NCBI GenBank assembly: GCA_022795445.1
Contig: JAAWGR010000020.1
Span: 1-39,453, forward strand
Source: Oscillibacter sp.
Lineage (GTDB): Bacteria; Bacillota; Clostridia; Oscillospirales; Oscillospiraceae
Direction of reading: 5' to 3'
Length of the DNA stretch: 39,453 bases
The notes beneath the pieces are model-generated. The model was given only the letters and a program-made list of their open reading frames with translations, was not told the origin of the DNA and made no database searches. The translations under genes and the position numbers were made by a program. Below are positions 8,142 through 17,486 of the stretch, piece after piece. Every line of letters begins with the position of its first letter. The first letter of the stretch is position 1.

Positions 8142-10847
8142 ATGGGAAAGATTCGATTTCTGGACGAAAATGGGACCTTTACGCTGGAGGATCCCGAGGG
8201 AGTAAGTCATCTTTATTTTCCGCTGGCCAGTGAAACCGGGCTGAAAAGCGCTGTTGCGCCGAATCTGGCCGGGGACTGCAAGCTGGATCAGGAGACCTTC
8301 CTCTTGGAGCCGGTCAGCATTGAAGATCTGCGGGACAGCCGCAGTACCCGAAATTTCTGGTGTGTTTCAGAGGCAGGATCCTGGTCAGCCACAGGGGTGT
8401 CTGCCGAACAAGAGGCCACCCGATTTACGGATCAGCAGGACAAGAGCACTCTGACCGCCGGCCTGATGTGGCATATGGTGTGCCGGGAGACAACACGCTA
8501 TGGACTTCGGGCCGAAATCACATCTTTTATCCCGCCCCAGGAAAATGTGGAAATCATGGATGTGCGGATTACAAATACCGGAACGGTCCCACAAAAGATA
8601 ACCGGCGTAGCGGCGGTCCCCATCTACGGACGCAGCGCAGACAACCTCCGAGACCACCGGAACGTGACTTCAATGCTGCATCGCATCCGCACTACAAAAC
8701 ATGGTGTGCTGGTTAAGCCCACACTGTCCTTTGACGAAAAGGGGCACCGGGAAAATCAAAAAATTTACTATGCGTTGGGCGTGTCCGGGAAGGGCGGAGC
8801 CCCGGCAGGATTCTTCCCCACGGTCGACACATTTGTTGGAGAAGGCGGAAGCCTCCTCCGCCCCAGAGCGGTCTATGAACATCAAGACGGCGTATCCTGC
8901 GGCATTGAGATTGCCGGAAAAGAAGCTATGGGCGGTATTTGCTTCCCGACCGTTACCTTGGCGGCAGGTGAAACCACGGAATATATTGTTCTTTTGGGAG
9001 TCTCGGAGGATGAGAAGGATGTTGACCGGGTTCTTGCCTCCTGCCGCACGGCAGAACAGGTCCAGGAAGCATTGGAGGAAACGAAAGCCTATTGGCAAAG
9101 AAAGGTAAACATCCGCTATCATACGGGAAACGCAGACTTTGACTGCTTTCTTCGCTGGGTCAGCTTCCAACCTTTCCTGCGGAGGCTCTACGGCTGCTCT
9201 TTCCTGCCGCACCACGATTATGGACGTGGAGGCCGGGGCTGGCGGGACCTCTGGCAGGACTGCCTGTCGCTGCTGCTCATGGACCCCTCTGGTGTGGGTG
9301 GAATGATCAAAGCCAATTTCGGCGGCGTTCGCATTGACGGGACCAACGCCACCATTATTGGGGACGGGATCGGAAATTTTATTGCTGACCGGAATGGCAT
9401 TGCCCGTGTCTGGATGGATCATGCGCTTTGGCCTTTGATGACCACAGAGCTTTACATCCATCAAACCGGAGATTTTGACATTCTAAATGAGATGGTCCCT
9501 TACTTCAAAGATTCCCAGGCTATGCGAGGAACGGAGATTGACCAGCTTTGGGAGGGCAGCTATGGAAATCAGCAAAGAACCGGATCCGGTGCGGTCTACA
9601 TGGGGAGCATCCTGGAACATTTGTTGATCCAACACCTTACCGCTTTTTATGAAGTGGGTGTACATAATATTTTCCGTCTGCGGGGAGCCGACTGGAACGA
9701 CGCGTTGGATATGGCCTCTGAATACGGCGAGAGCGTTGCCTTTACCTGCGCCTATGCGGGGAATTTGAGAACTCTGGCGGAATTGCTTCGACAGATGCAA
9801 AAGCGCGGGCAGAACACGGTGAATTTGCCCGAGGAACTTCAGGAGCTGCTGGAAAACCATTTTGAAAGCTATGAAAATATCTCTCTTAAGACGACGGTAC
9901 TGAAACAGTATGCCAAGCGCTGCATTCACAACATCAGCGGCCGGATAATCCAGGTCCCCCTGATCAAGCTGGCGGACAATTTAGACGGCAAAGCCGCCTG
10001 GCTGACAGGACACATCCGCCGCCAGGAGTGGATTCAAGACGGGGAAGACGGCTGGTTCAACAGTTATTATGACAACAGCCAAAAGCCCTTGGAGGGGAAA
10101 ACGGAAAGCGGCGTGCGCATGATGCTGACCGGGCAGGTTTTCGCCATCATGAGCGGCACCGCCACAGACGCTCAGGTAAAGGCCATTGCCCGAAGCGCAG
10201 ACCGCTGGCTGTACAAAAAAGAGTCGGGAGGTTATCGCCTGAACACGGATTTCCACGATCTGAAACTTGACATGGGCCGGATGTTCGGCTTTGCCTATGG
10301 CGAAAAGGAAAACGGGGCAGTGTTTTCTCATATGACGGTCATGTACGCCAACGCCCTCTACCGCAGAGGCTTCGTTCGTGAGGGCTACAAGGCGCTCCAA
10401 TCCTTGGCAGACTTTGCTTTAGACTTCGAAGCCAGCAAAATCTATCCCGGCATTCCGGAATACTTCCGTGCAGACGGCCGCGGAATGTACCATTATCTCA
10501 CCGGCGCGGCCAGCTGGTATATGCTGACGATCATCACGGAGGTCTTCGGCGTTCGGGGAGAATACGGCGACCTGGTGATTTGTCCCCATTTGGTACGGGA
10601 GCAGTTCGGAAAGCGGGGGACCGCATCAGTAGAACTGGCCTTTGCCGGGAAGGCGTTTCAGGTGACCTTCGCCAATCTGACCGGCGGTGATTTCGGGGAC
10701 TACCGGCTGGGAAAAGCCTATCTCTCCAGTGGAGATGCTGCGCAGATGCACCGGCTGGAACTGAGAAATGGAAAAGCTGTCCTGAAGCGGGAGATCATCC
10801 AGAAGCTCCCGGGATCCGGCAATCTCGTTATGATCGAATTGATGTAA
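8142..10847 (+). CDS. GH94 beta-glucoside phosphorylase, candidate laminaribiose phosphorylase
   Basis: About 901 residues, the length of laminaribiose phosphorylases rather than cellobiose phosphorylases (~810). The N-terminal beta-sandwich opens MGKIRFLDENGTFTLEDPEG and the catalytic (alpha/alpha)6 barrel carries the GH94 motif ADWND at about residues 516-520, with Asp517 as the expected general acid. GH94 enzymes split a beta-glucosidic disaccharide with phosphate to alpha-glucose-1-phosphate and free glucose, sparing ATP. Placement after an intracellular laminarinase-like GH16 supports laminaribiose or short beta-1,3-glucans as substrate. Family is secure, substrate is inference from length, remembered similarity and context. 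ATG at 8142 is preferred over 8127 because GGAGGGG lies 7 bases ahead. Confidence 0.8.
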   Translation: MGKIRFLDENGTFTLEDPEGVSHLYFPLASETGLKSAVAPNLAGDCKLDQETFLLEPVSIEDLRDSRSTRNFWCVSEAGSWSATGVSAEQEATRFTDQQDKSTLTAGLMWHMVCRETTRYGLRAEITSFIPPQENVEIMDVRITNTGTVPQKITGVAAVPIYGRSADNLRDHRNVTSMLHRIRTTKHGVLVKPTLSFDEKGHRENQKIYYALGVSGKGGAPAGFFPTVDTFVGEGGSLLRPRAVYEHQDGVSCGIEIAGKEAMGGICFPTVTLAAGETTEYIVLLGVSEDEKDVDRVLASCRTAEQVQEALEETKAYWQRKVNIRYHTGNADFDCFLRWVSFQPFLRRLYGCSFLPHHDYGRGGRGWRDLWQDCLSLLLMDPSGVGGMIKANFGGVRIDGTNATIIGDGIGNFIADRNGIARVWMDHALWPLMTTELYIHQTGDFDILNEMVPYFKDSQAMRGTEIDQLWEGSYGNQQRTGSGAVYMGSILEHLLIQHLTAFYEVGVHNIFRLRGADWNDALDMASEYGESVAFTCAYAGNLRTLAELLRQMQKRGQNTVNLPEELQELLENHFESYENISLKTTVLKQYAKRCIHNISGRIIQVPLIKLADNLDGKAAWLTGHIRRQEWIQDGEDGWFNSYYDNSQKPLEGKTESGVRMMLTGQVFAIMSGTATDAQVKAIARSADRWLYKKESGGYRLNTDFHDLKLDMGRMFGFAYGEKENGAVFSHMTVMYANALYRRGFVREGYKALQSLADFALDFEASKIYPGIPEYFRADGRGMYHYLTGAASWYMLTIITEVFGVRGEYGDLVICPHLVREQFGKRGTASVELAFAGKAFQVTFANLTGGDFGDYRLGKAYLSSGDAAQMHRLELRNGKAVLKREIIQKLPGSGNLVMIELM

Positions 10848-10866
10848 AAAAAAGGAAGGGATTATC

Positions 10867-13272
10867 ATGCGGTATGGATACTTTGATGAGCAGGCCAAAG
10901 AATATGTAATCACCCGGCCTGACACCCCGGCGCCCTGGGCCAACTACCTGGGTTCGCCGGAATACGGTGCGCTGATCTCCAACAATGCTGGAGGCTACAG
11001 CTTTGTAAAGTCCGGCGCCAACGGGCGCATCCTGCGCTATGTATTCAACCAGTTTGACCAGCCGGGGCGGTATATCTATCTCCGGGACAATGAATCGAAG
11101 GATATCTGGTCCGCTTCCTGGCAGCCTGTAGGGAAGGATCTGGCGGAGTATCAAAGCCAGTGCCGCCACGGGATGGGCTACACAAAAATGCTGGCGGACT
11201 ATTCAGGCATCCACAGCGAGGCGCTTTATTATGTGCCCCTGGATGGGACCCACGAAGTCTGGCAGCTGCGTGTGGTCAACGGTTCGGAGCGGCGGCGGGA
11301 GCTGACCCTGACGGGGTACGCGGAATTTACCAGCAACGGAAATTATGAACAGGATCAGGTGAATCTGCAATACTCCCAGTTCATCACCCGGACGCTTTTC
11401 GATGAGAACCGTATCCGTCAGCAGATCCATGGTAATCTGGATGTCCAGAACAGCGCAGTGGATAAAAAAATTGTGGTGGAGCGTTTCTTTGGCCTGACAG
11501 GCGCCCTGGTTTCGTCTTTTTGCGGCGACAAAGCGGAATTTCTCGGCTCCTACCGCAGCTACAGAAACCCTATTGGCGTGGAAAGCGGCGACTTGGGTGG
11601 GAAGCTGAACTACAATGGAAACAGCTGCGGGGCGCTTTCTGCCGTGATCGCGCTGGAACCGGGAGAGGAGAAAATCATCGCTTTTCTTTTAGGAGAAAAG
11701 CCGCCGCAGGAGAGCACCGCAATTTTAGAAACTTATTCCGATCCCGGAGAAACCTGCCGGAAAGAGCTGGATGTGCTGGTGAATTTCTGGCATGAAAAAC
11801 TCTCCCATTTTCAGGTGAAAACGCCCTGTCCAGAGTTCGATACGATGGTTAACACATGGAATGCCTATAACAGCTTCATCACGTTTACCTGGTCCCGCGC
11901 CGCGTCCTTCCTCTACTGCGGTCTGCGAAATGGCTACGGCTATCGGGATACGGTCCAGGACATCCAGGGTGTGATCCATCTGGAACCGGAACAGGCGGCG
12001 GAGAAGCTGCGGTTCATGCTCTCGGCCCAGGTGGACCATGGCGGCGGTCTTCCCCTGGTAAAATTCACCCACAATCCCGGTCATGAGGATACTCCGGAAG
12101 ACGCCTCCTATGTTCAGGAAACCGGGCATCCCGCTTATCGGGCCGATGACGCCCTCTGGCTGTTCCCCACCATCTACAAGTATATTGCGGAAACCGGCAA
12201 CACGGCCTTCCTGAATGAGGTGATTCCCTTCGCCAACCGGGACGAAGGAACCGTCTACGAGCATTTGAAACGAGCTCTGGATTTCTCCCTCAAGCACACA
12301 GGGCCTCACGGGATGCCCGCCGGGCTGTATGCGGACTGGAATGACTGCCTGCGTCTGGGAGCCAATGGAGAATCATCCTTTGTAGCGTTTCAATTCTACT
12401 ACGCTTTTACCATCTTACGGGAATTTGCAATTTTTGAAAAGGATAACGTCTACCAGGCATGGCTGGAGCGTGAGCAAACAAAGCTCAGAACGCAGCTGAA
12501 CGATTTGTGCTGGGACGGTGATCGATTTATTCGGGGGTTCACCGAGAGCGGAGAGATCATTGGGCATCACAGTGCGCCGGAGGCGGATCTGTGGCTGAAT
12601 CCTCAAAGCTGGGCAGTCATCAGTGGCCTGGCAGATAAATGTCAGGCTGAATTGGCAATGGAAAATGTCTATAACCGCCTGAATACGGAATATGGTGCAA
12701 TCTTGATGGACCCGCCTTACCATGCCCACGCTTTCGACGGGGCGCTGGCGGTTATCTACAATGCGGGCGTGAAGGAAAACGGCGGCGTGTTTTCCCAGTC
12801 TCAGGGCTGGCTGATCCTGGCGGAAGCCCTTCTGGGGCACGGAGACCGGGCCTTCACCTACTTCAAGGAAAACGCTCCTTCCATGCAGAACGACCGGGCA
12901 GAGATTCGCAAAATCGAGCCTTACTGCTATGGGCAGTTTACGGAGGGAAAAGCCAGTCCACAGGCCGGACGTTCCCACGTTCACTGGCTGACAGGAACGG
13001 CATCCACAGTGATGGTCGGGTGTGTGGAGGGCATTCTGGGAATGCGCCCGGACCTTTACGGCATCAAAATCGCGCCCTCCATCCCGAAGGAGTGGAAGGC
13101 GCTGGAGATCCATAAAGACTTCCGAGGAAAGAAGCTCCATATTGTTGTAGAAAACCCGAATGGACATGAATCCGGCTGCCGGAAGCTGATGGTAAATGGC
13201 TGTGCGATGGAGGGCAGTTATGTGCCGGCGGAACTTCTGACGGAGACAACAGAAATCATTCTGACAATGTAG
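10867..13272 (+). CDS. Second GH94 disaccharide phosphorylase (cellobiose/chitobiose phosphorylase type)
   Basis: 801 residues, full length for the cellobiose/N,N'-diacetylchitobiose phosphorylase branch. The start MRYGYFDEQAKEYVITRP is the classic GH94 N-terminus. The barrel has GLGYRDT-like 'NGYGYRDTVQD' near residue 355, ADWND at 489-493 and the phosphate-site 'HWLTGTAS' near residue 709. The stretch FDQPGRYIYLRD followed by WQPVGKDL resembles chitobiose phosphorylases more than cellobiose phosphorylases, from memory; the sugar context favours a glucose disaccharide. It would release glucose-1-phosphate in the cytoplasm. GAAGGG precedes the ATG. Its last codons overlap by 17 bp, tail to tail, the end of the AraC gene on the other strand. 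Confidence 0.85.
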   Translation: MRYGYFDEQAKEYVITRPDTPAPWANYLGSPEYGALISNNAGGYSFVKSGANGRILRYVFNQFDQPGRYIYLRDNESKDIWSASWQPVGKDLAEYQSQCRHGMGYTKMLADYSGIHSEALYYVPLDGTHEVWQLRVVNGSERRRELTLTGYAEFTSNGNYEQDQVNLQYSQFITRTLFDENRIRQQIHGNLDVQNSAVDKKIVVERFFGLTGALVSSFCGDKAEFLGSYRSYRNPIGVESGDLGGKLNYNGNSCGALSAVIALEPGEEKIIAFLLGEKPPQESTAILETYSDPGETCRKELDVLVNFWHEKLSHFQVKTPCPEFDTMVNTWNAYNSFITFTWSRAASFLYCGLRNGYGYRDTVQDIQGVIHLEPEQAAEKLRFMLSAQVDHGGGLPLVKFTHNPGHEDTPEDASYVQETGHPAYRADDALWLFPTIYKYIAETGNTAFLNEVIPFANRDEGTVYEHLKRALDFSLKHTGPHGMPAGLYADWNDCLRLGANGESSFVAFQFYYAFTILREFAIFEKDNVYQAWLEREQTKLRTQLNDLCWDGDRFIRGFTESGEIIGHHSAPEADLWLNPQSWAVISGLADKCQAELAMENVYNRLNTEYGAILMDPPYHAHAFDGALAVIYNAGVKENGGVFSQSQGWLILAEALLGHGDRAFTYFKENAPSMQNDRAEIRKIEPYCYGQFTEGKASPQAGRSHVHWLTGTASTVMVGCVEGILGMRPDLYGIKIAPSIPKEWKALEIHKDFRGKKLHIVVENPNGHESGCRKLMVNGCAMEGSYVPAELLTETTEIILTM

Positions 13273-14038
13273 CCGATTCTTCGGAAGGCTCAGGTCTCCG
13301 GTTGACATTCCAAGTGTTCATATAATTCTTGCTTCGAAATACTTTCGGTGTCATTCCCATCTGGCTATGGAAATGTTGGATAAAATGACTCTGAGAGGAG
13401 TACGAGAGCATGGCAGCAATATCCGCCAGTTCATAGCTGCTGTATTGCAGGAGATTTTTCGCCATATCAATTTTCCTCTGGCGAATGTATTCGCTGACAG
13501 AAATACCGGTTTCCTGTTTGAAAATACGAGACAGGTGGGCTGGAGAGACGGAGACGGCGGCGGCCAGGTCGTTGACGGAAATGCGCTCCATGATGTGGAC
13601 GTAGATATAGTCGATGGCCTCGGCTACCTGTCTGGAAGATGCAACATTTTTCTTCAGGCTTCGCATACGGCATACATAGTCCAATGCCATCTGGTCGTGG
13701 ACATAAACGATTTCGGCCATGTTGTTGCAGCAGTCCATCCGGCGGATATATTCGTCGCTGAGGCCAAAGGCTTCCTCCATAGACATCCCGCCTTCCATAC
13801 AGAAACGGGCCAGCATAGCTGCCGTGACAACGAAGTGATATCGGAGATTGTTGATCGGATTATTTGAGAGAAGGCCCGCCCCCTCCATGTTCTCAAAAGC
13901 GCCGCGACTGCAATTTTCCTGTACGGCGTCGATCATCCCTCCCGCTACGGCACGGTAAAAGAGAAATTCCTCTCCCGGTTCCCGATGGCAGACGCACTCG
14001 CCATCGACTTCTATGGATGCCAGACTTCTTTTTTTCAT
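13256..14038 (-). CDS. AraC-family transcriptional regulator
   Basis: A 260-residue regulator. The C-terminal AraC/XylS domain spans about residues 158-255, with two helix-turn-helix units (ISVNDLAAAVSVSPAHLSRI and ELADIAAMLSYSSQSHFIQH). The N-terminal part is the all-helical sensor common in Firmicutes AraC proteins ('LLSNNPINNLRYHFVVTAAM'). ATG at 14038 is preferred because GAGGGGG stands 8 bases upstream; an ATG six codons earlier lacks a good site. It is divergent from the transporter operon and lies between the two sugar operons, so it is the likely local activator responding to an oligosaccharide or sugar phosphate. The direct repeat CATGAATYTGACAT in the divergent region is its best candidate site. 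Confidence 0.88.
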   Translation of the reverse strand: MKKRSLASIEVDGECVCHREPGEEFLFYRAVAGGMIDAVQENCSRGAFENMEGAGLLSNNPINNLRYHFVVTAAMLARFCMEGGMSMEEAFGLSDEYIRRMDCCNNMAEIVYVHDQMALDYVCRMRSLKKNVASSRQVAEAIDYIYVHIMERISVNDLAAAVSVSPAHLSRIFKQETGISVSEYIRQRKIDMAKNLLQYSSYELADIAAMLSYSSQSHFIQHFHSQMGMTPKVFRSKNYMNTWNVNRRPEPSEESATLSE

Positions 14039-14078
14039 CGATATCCCCCTCAGCATCGATATTTCCTAATTATCATAT

Positions 14079-14166
14079 CATGAATTTGACATTTTTGCAA
14101 TGGAGTAAATATAGAGGGATTATAAAAAGCTGTGAGACCTGTCAAAAGTAAACATGAATCTGACAT
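14079..14166. promoter_or_regulatory. Pair of 14-bp direct repeats, candidate AraC-type binding sites
   Basis: CATGAATTTGACAT at 14079-14092 and CATGAATCTGACAT at 14153-14166 differ at one base and are exactly 74 bp apart, close to seven helical turns. They lie in the same orientation in the region between the divergent AraC gene and the transporter operon. The spacing and orientation are typical of AraC-family half-sites that can loop. The first also contains TTGACA, which could serve as a -35 element. Confidence 0.5.
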
Positions 14167-14192
14167 AATTTTTTTGAATTTTGTATATTTAA

Positions 14193-14212
14193 TTTCGCGA
14201 AAAAGGTAAAAT
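14193..14212 (+). promoter_or_regulatory. Promoter candidate of the transporter operon with a TTTCGCGAAA dyad
   Basis: A perfect 10-bp palindrome TTTCGCGAAA (14193-14202) is followed by AAAGGTAAAAT, in which TAAAAT (14207-14212) is the likely -10 box. No good -35 is present, which fits activation from the repeat at 14153. The dyad could bind a further, LacI-like regulator not encoded here. Confidence 0.35.
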
Positions 14213-14267
14213 GATGTCAATGACACAGCTGGTGGCTGTATCAAAATAAAAGCAGGAGGAGTGTAAC

Positions 14268-15650
14268 GTGAAGAAAAGGATCTTGTGTATCATGCTTGCG
14301 GCCCTGATGACCACAGGACTGCTCAGCGGATGCGGAGGGGGCGGCGGCGGGCTGCTGAGCGGCGTAGAGGCCAGCGACGGCGGAAAGATCATCAACATCT
14401 ACGTGTGGAACGAGGAGTTCCAGGGCAAGTTCAACGAGAACTATCCCGAGGTGGAGAGACTTTCCAACGACAAGTCGGTGGCCTATCTGAAAGACGGGAC
14501 CGAGGTCCACTGGATCGTCAACCCCACCCAGGACGGGGTCTATCAGCAAAAGCTGGACGAGGCGCTGCTCAAGCAGGGCAGTGTCTCCGCCGACGAGCGG
14601 GTGGACATGTTCCTGGTGGAGGCCGACTACGCCCTGAAATACGTTGATCCCGAGGTCAATGTGGCCCTCCCCATCTCCCAACTGGGGATCACAGACGGGG
14701 ACATCGCCAACCAGTATCAGTACACTCTGGAGGCCATGACCGGCTCCGACGGGGAGATCCGGGGTCTGAGCTATCAGGCCACCCCTGGTATGCTGGTCTA
14801 CCGCCGCTCCATCGCTAAGACGGTGCTGGGCACCGACGACCCGGAGGTGGTGGGCGCAGCTGTGGCCGACTGGGATAAATTCTATGAGACCGCCGAACAG
14901 ATGAAAGCCGCCGGTTACTATATGTACTCCGGCCGGGCCGACACCGCCCGGGTGTATTCCAACAACGTCTCCGCCCCCTGGGTGAAGAACGACAAGACGG
15001 TCGTGGTGGACCCCAACATGATGAACTGGGTGGACCGCTCCATGGAGGATATCAAGAGCGGCATCAGCCACAACGTTCCGGGCCAGTGGAACGACGAGTG
15101 GAACAAGGACATGGGTCCGGACTCCAAAGTGTTCTGCTTTTTCCTGCCCGCCTGGGGCCTGGATGTGTGTATCGCCCCCAACGTGAAGGACACCGCCGCC
15201 GCCCAGGACTGGGCTGTCTGCCCAAGCCCCCAGAGCTTCTTCTGGGGCGGCACCTGGCTGGTGGCCGCCAACGGCACCGATAACGCCGCTCAGGTCAAGG
15301 ATATCATGCTGACGATGACTGCCGACCGGAACATCCTGCGCACCTTGGCCATGAACTACGGCGAGATGAGCAACGACCAGCCTCTCATGGAGGAGCTGGC
15401 CCAGTCCCCGGACTTCGGCATCGACCTGCTGGGCGGACAGAACTACATCGGCGTGCTGTCCGATGTGGCGGCCACGGTGGACCTGTCCAACATCTCCTCC
15501 TATGACCAGGGCTGTGTCGAGGAGTTCCAGAACACCTTCGGCGACTACTTCAACGGCGTCATCAGCCTGGACAAGGCCAAGGACAACTTTGAAATGTCTA
15601 TCACCGAGCGCTACCCCTGGCTGGTGGGCGGCGGCGTGATCTGGCCGTGA
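14268..15650 (+). CDS. Sugar ABC transporter substrate-binding lipoprotein
   Basis: A 460-residue extracellular solute-binding protein of family 1. The signal peptide MKKRILCIMLAALMTTGLLSGC ends in a lipobox with Cys22 as lipid anchor, followed by a glycine-rich spacer. The mature part begins 'INIYVWNEEFQGKF', a usual start for oligosaccharide binders. It captures the sugar at the membrane surface and hands it to the two permeases encoded next. The start is GTG at 14268, eight bases after AGCAGGAGG. The gene is clearly GC-richer in third positions than its neighbours yesL and the AraC gene, and a long antisense frame appears as a side-effect. Substrate is unknown; gluco-oligosaccharides fit the enzymes next door. 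Confidence 0.9.
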   Translation: MKKRILCIMLAALMTTGLLSGCGGGGGGLLSGVEASDGGKIINIYVWNEEFQGKFNENYPEVERLSNDKSVAYLKDGTEVHWIVNPTQDGVYQQKLDEALLKQGSVSADERVDMFLVEADYALKYVDPEVNVALPISQLGITDGDIANQYQYTLEAMTGSDGEIRGLSYQATPGMLVYRRSIAKTVLGTDDPEVVGAAVADWDKFYETAEQMKAAGYYMYSGRADTARVYSNNVSAPWVKNDKTVVVDPNMMNWVDRSMEDIKSGISHNVPGQWNDEWNKDMGPDSKVFCFFLPAWGLDVCIAPNVKDTAAAQDWAVCPSPQSFFWGGTWLVAANGTDNAAQVKDIMLTMTADRNILRTLAMNYGEMSNDQPLMEELAQSPDFGIDLLGGQNYIGVLSDVAATVDLSNISSYDQGCVEEFQNTFGDYFNGVISLDKAKDNFEMSITERYPWLVGGGVIWP

Positions 15651-15680
15651 GTGTGCAATATTGTGAAAGGAGGAACTCTT

Positions 15681-16637
15681 ATGAAAAGTGAGAACAAAAT
15701 CAAAAGCGTCAGCTACGCCAAATGGGGATACATCTTCATTCTCCCCTTCTTTTTGAGCTACGCCATCTTCTCTCTGATCCCGCTGGCAGACACCATTCGC
15801 AACAGCTTCTATGAGTACTATGCTTTCGGCCTGAAAACCGTGGGCCCCAACTGGACCGGGTTGTCCAACTATGCCGCCCTGCTCTCCGCCAATTTGCCCA
15901 AGTACGCATGGAACACCTTTGTGATGTGGATCCTGGGCTTTGTACCTCAGATCGTGGTGGCCCTGGTTTTGGCATCCTGGTTCACCGATGCCCGGCTGAA
16001 AATTCGCGGCAAGCAATTTTTCAAAGTGGTGATCTACCTGCCAAACCTCATCATGGCCTCAGCGTTCGCCATGTTGTTCTTTGCGCTGTTTTCCAACTCC
16101 GGTCCCATCAACAGTATCCTGCTCAAGATGGGTGTGATTGGGGAGGCGATCCGGTTTATGGAGTCTACCCTGGGTGCCCGCACGCTTGTCGGACTGATGA
16201 ACTTCCTCATGTGGTTCGGCAACACCACCATCATGCTGATGGCGGCCATCATGGGCATCAATCCTTCCATTTTTGAGGCTGCGGAGTTAGACGGCTGCAC
16301 CCATCTCCAGAAGTTTTTCAAGATCACTTTGCCCCAGATCAAACCTCTGCTGACCTATACCTTGATCACTTCCCTTATCGGCGGCCTGCAAATGTTTGAC
16401 GTGCCCCAAATCCTCACCGCCGGCAAGGGCGCTCCCGACCGCACCACTATGACTTTGATCATGTTCCTGAACAAGCACCTCCAGGCCAAGAACTATGGCA
16501 TTGCCGGCGCCCTGTCTGTGTTCCTGTTCATCATCAGCGCCATCCTGTGTTGGTTCGTTTTCAAGATGAACACCGACAGCGATCCTGACGGCTCCAAGTC
16601 TGCGGCCAAGCGCGCCAGGAAAGGGGGCAAAGCGTAA
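15681..16637 (+). CDS. Carbohydrate ABC transporter permease (MalF/UgpA type)
   Basis: A 318-residue inner-membrane protein with about six transmembrane segments. The EAA loop that contacts the ATPase is seen as 'EAAELDGCTHLQKFFKITLP' near residues 205-224. It forms the transport channel with the next permease. The start at 15681 follows AAAGGAGG; an in-frame GTG at 15651 directly follows the previous stop but has no site. The last base of its stop codon is the first base of the next gene's ATG, so translation is coupled. Confidence 0.92.
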   Translation: MKSENKIKSVSYAKWGYIFILPFFLSYAIFSLIPLADTIRNSFYEYYAFGLKTVGPNWTGLSNYAALLSANLPKYAWNTFVMWILGFVPQIVVALVLASWFTDARLKIRGKQFFKVVIYLPNLIMASAFAMLFFALFSNSGPINSILLKMGVIGEAIRFMESTLGARTLVGLMNFLMWFGNTTIMLMAAIMGINPSIFEAAELDGCTHLQKFFKITLPQIKPLLTYTLITSLIGGLQMFDVPQILTAGKGAPDRTTMTLIMFLNKHLQAKNYGIAGALSVFLFIISAILCWFVFKMNTDSDPDGSKSAAKRARKGGKA

Positions 16638-17479
16638 TGGAGAACAAAAGATCCAACGGCCGGACCATTCTGGCCCATGTGGTGCTGATCATCCTGGCGT
16701 TTTTGTGCCTGTTCTTCTTCTACATCCTGATCATTAACGCCAGCCGCTCCCATGCGCAGCTCCAGCTGGGCTTCTCCGCCCTGCCTGGCTCCAGTCTGAT
16801 CACGAACTTACAAAATGTCATCAACGACCCGGCTATCCCCATCCTAAAGGGCATCCAGAACAGCCTGATCGTCTCCGGCTGCTGCGCCGCCATCGTCACC
16901 TACTTCTCCGCATTGACGGCCTACGGCATTTACGCCTACGATTTCAAGCTGAAAAACGCAGCCTTCACTTTCATCATGGCCATCCTGGTCATGCCTACTC
17001 AGGTGACGGCGCTGGGCTTCCTCCGCCTGATCACGAACATGGGGCTGGACGACTCTCTGCTCCCCCTGATCATCCCCTCCATCGCCTCTCCTGCTGTGTT
17101 CTACTTTATGCACAGCTATATGCATTCCTCTCTCCCCAAAGAACTGATCGAAGCGGCTCGCATTGACGGCTCCAGGGAGTTTGGTACCTTCAACCGCATC
17201 GTCCTCCCCATCATGAAACCGGCCATCGCGGTACAGGCAATTTTCACCTTCGTGGGCTCTTGGAATAACTACTTTATTCCCGCCTTGGTCATTACCTCTA
17301 AGAACAAACAAACCCTGCCGATCATGATCGCAACACTCCGCGGCGCAGATTACATGAATTTCGATATGGGTAAAATTTATATGATGATCACGATTGCCAT
17401 TGTTCCCATCATCATTATTTACCTGCTTTTGTCGAAGTTTATCGTGGAGGGCGTCACACTGGGCGGCGTGAAGGAGTAA
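16637..17479 (+). CDS. Carbohydrate ABC transporter permease (MalG/UgpE type)
   Basis: A 280-residue partner permease with six predicted membrane segments. The EAA loop reads 'LIEAARIDGSREFGTFNRIV' at about residues 171-190. It overlaps the first permease by one base and lies 7 bp before the GH3 gene, so the transporter and the hydrolase are one transcript. Together with the lipoprotein and an MsmX-like ATPase it makes a CUT1-type importer for oligosaccharides. Confidence 0.92.
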   Translation: MENKRSNGRTILAHVVLIILAFLCLFFFYILIINASRSHAQLQLGFSALPGSSLITNLQNVINDPAIPILKGIQNSLIVSGCCAAIVTYFSALTAYGIYAYDFKLKNAAFTFIMAILVMPTQVTALGFLRLITNMGLDDSLLPLIIPSIASPAVFYFMHSYMHSSLPKELIEAARIDGSREFGTFNRIVLPIMKPAIAVQAIFTFVGSWNNYFIPALVITSKNKQTLPIMIATLRGADYMNFDMGKIYMMITIAIVPIIIIYLLLSKFIVEGVTLGGVKE

Positions 17480-17486
17480 GCGCTTT

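Noticed and set aside
14241-16016. Minus-strand frame of 591 codons across the binding-protein and permease genes
   Set aside because: Rich in Gly, Val and His with no motif and no ribosome site; it crosses two well-supported plus-strand genes.
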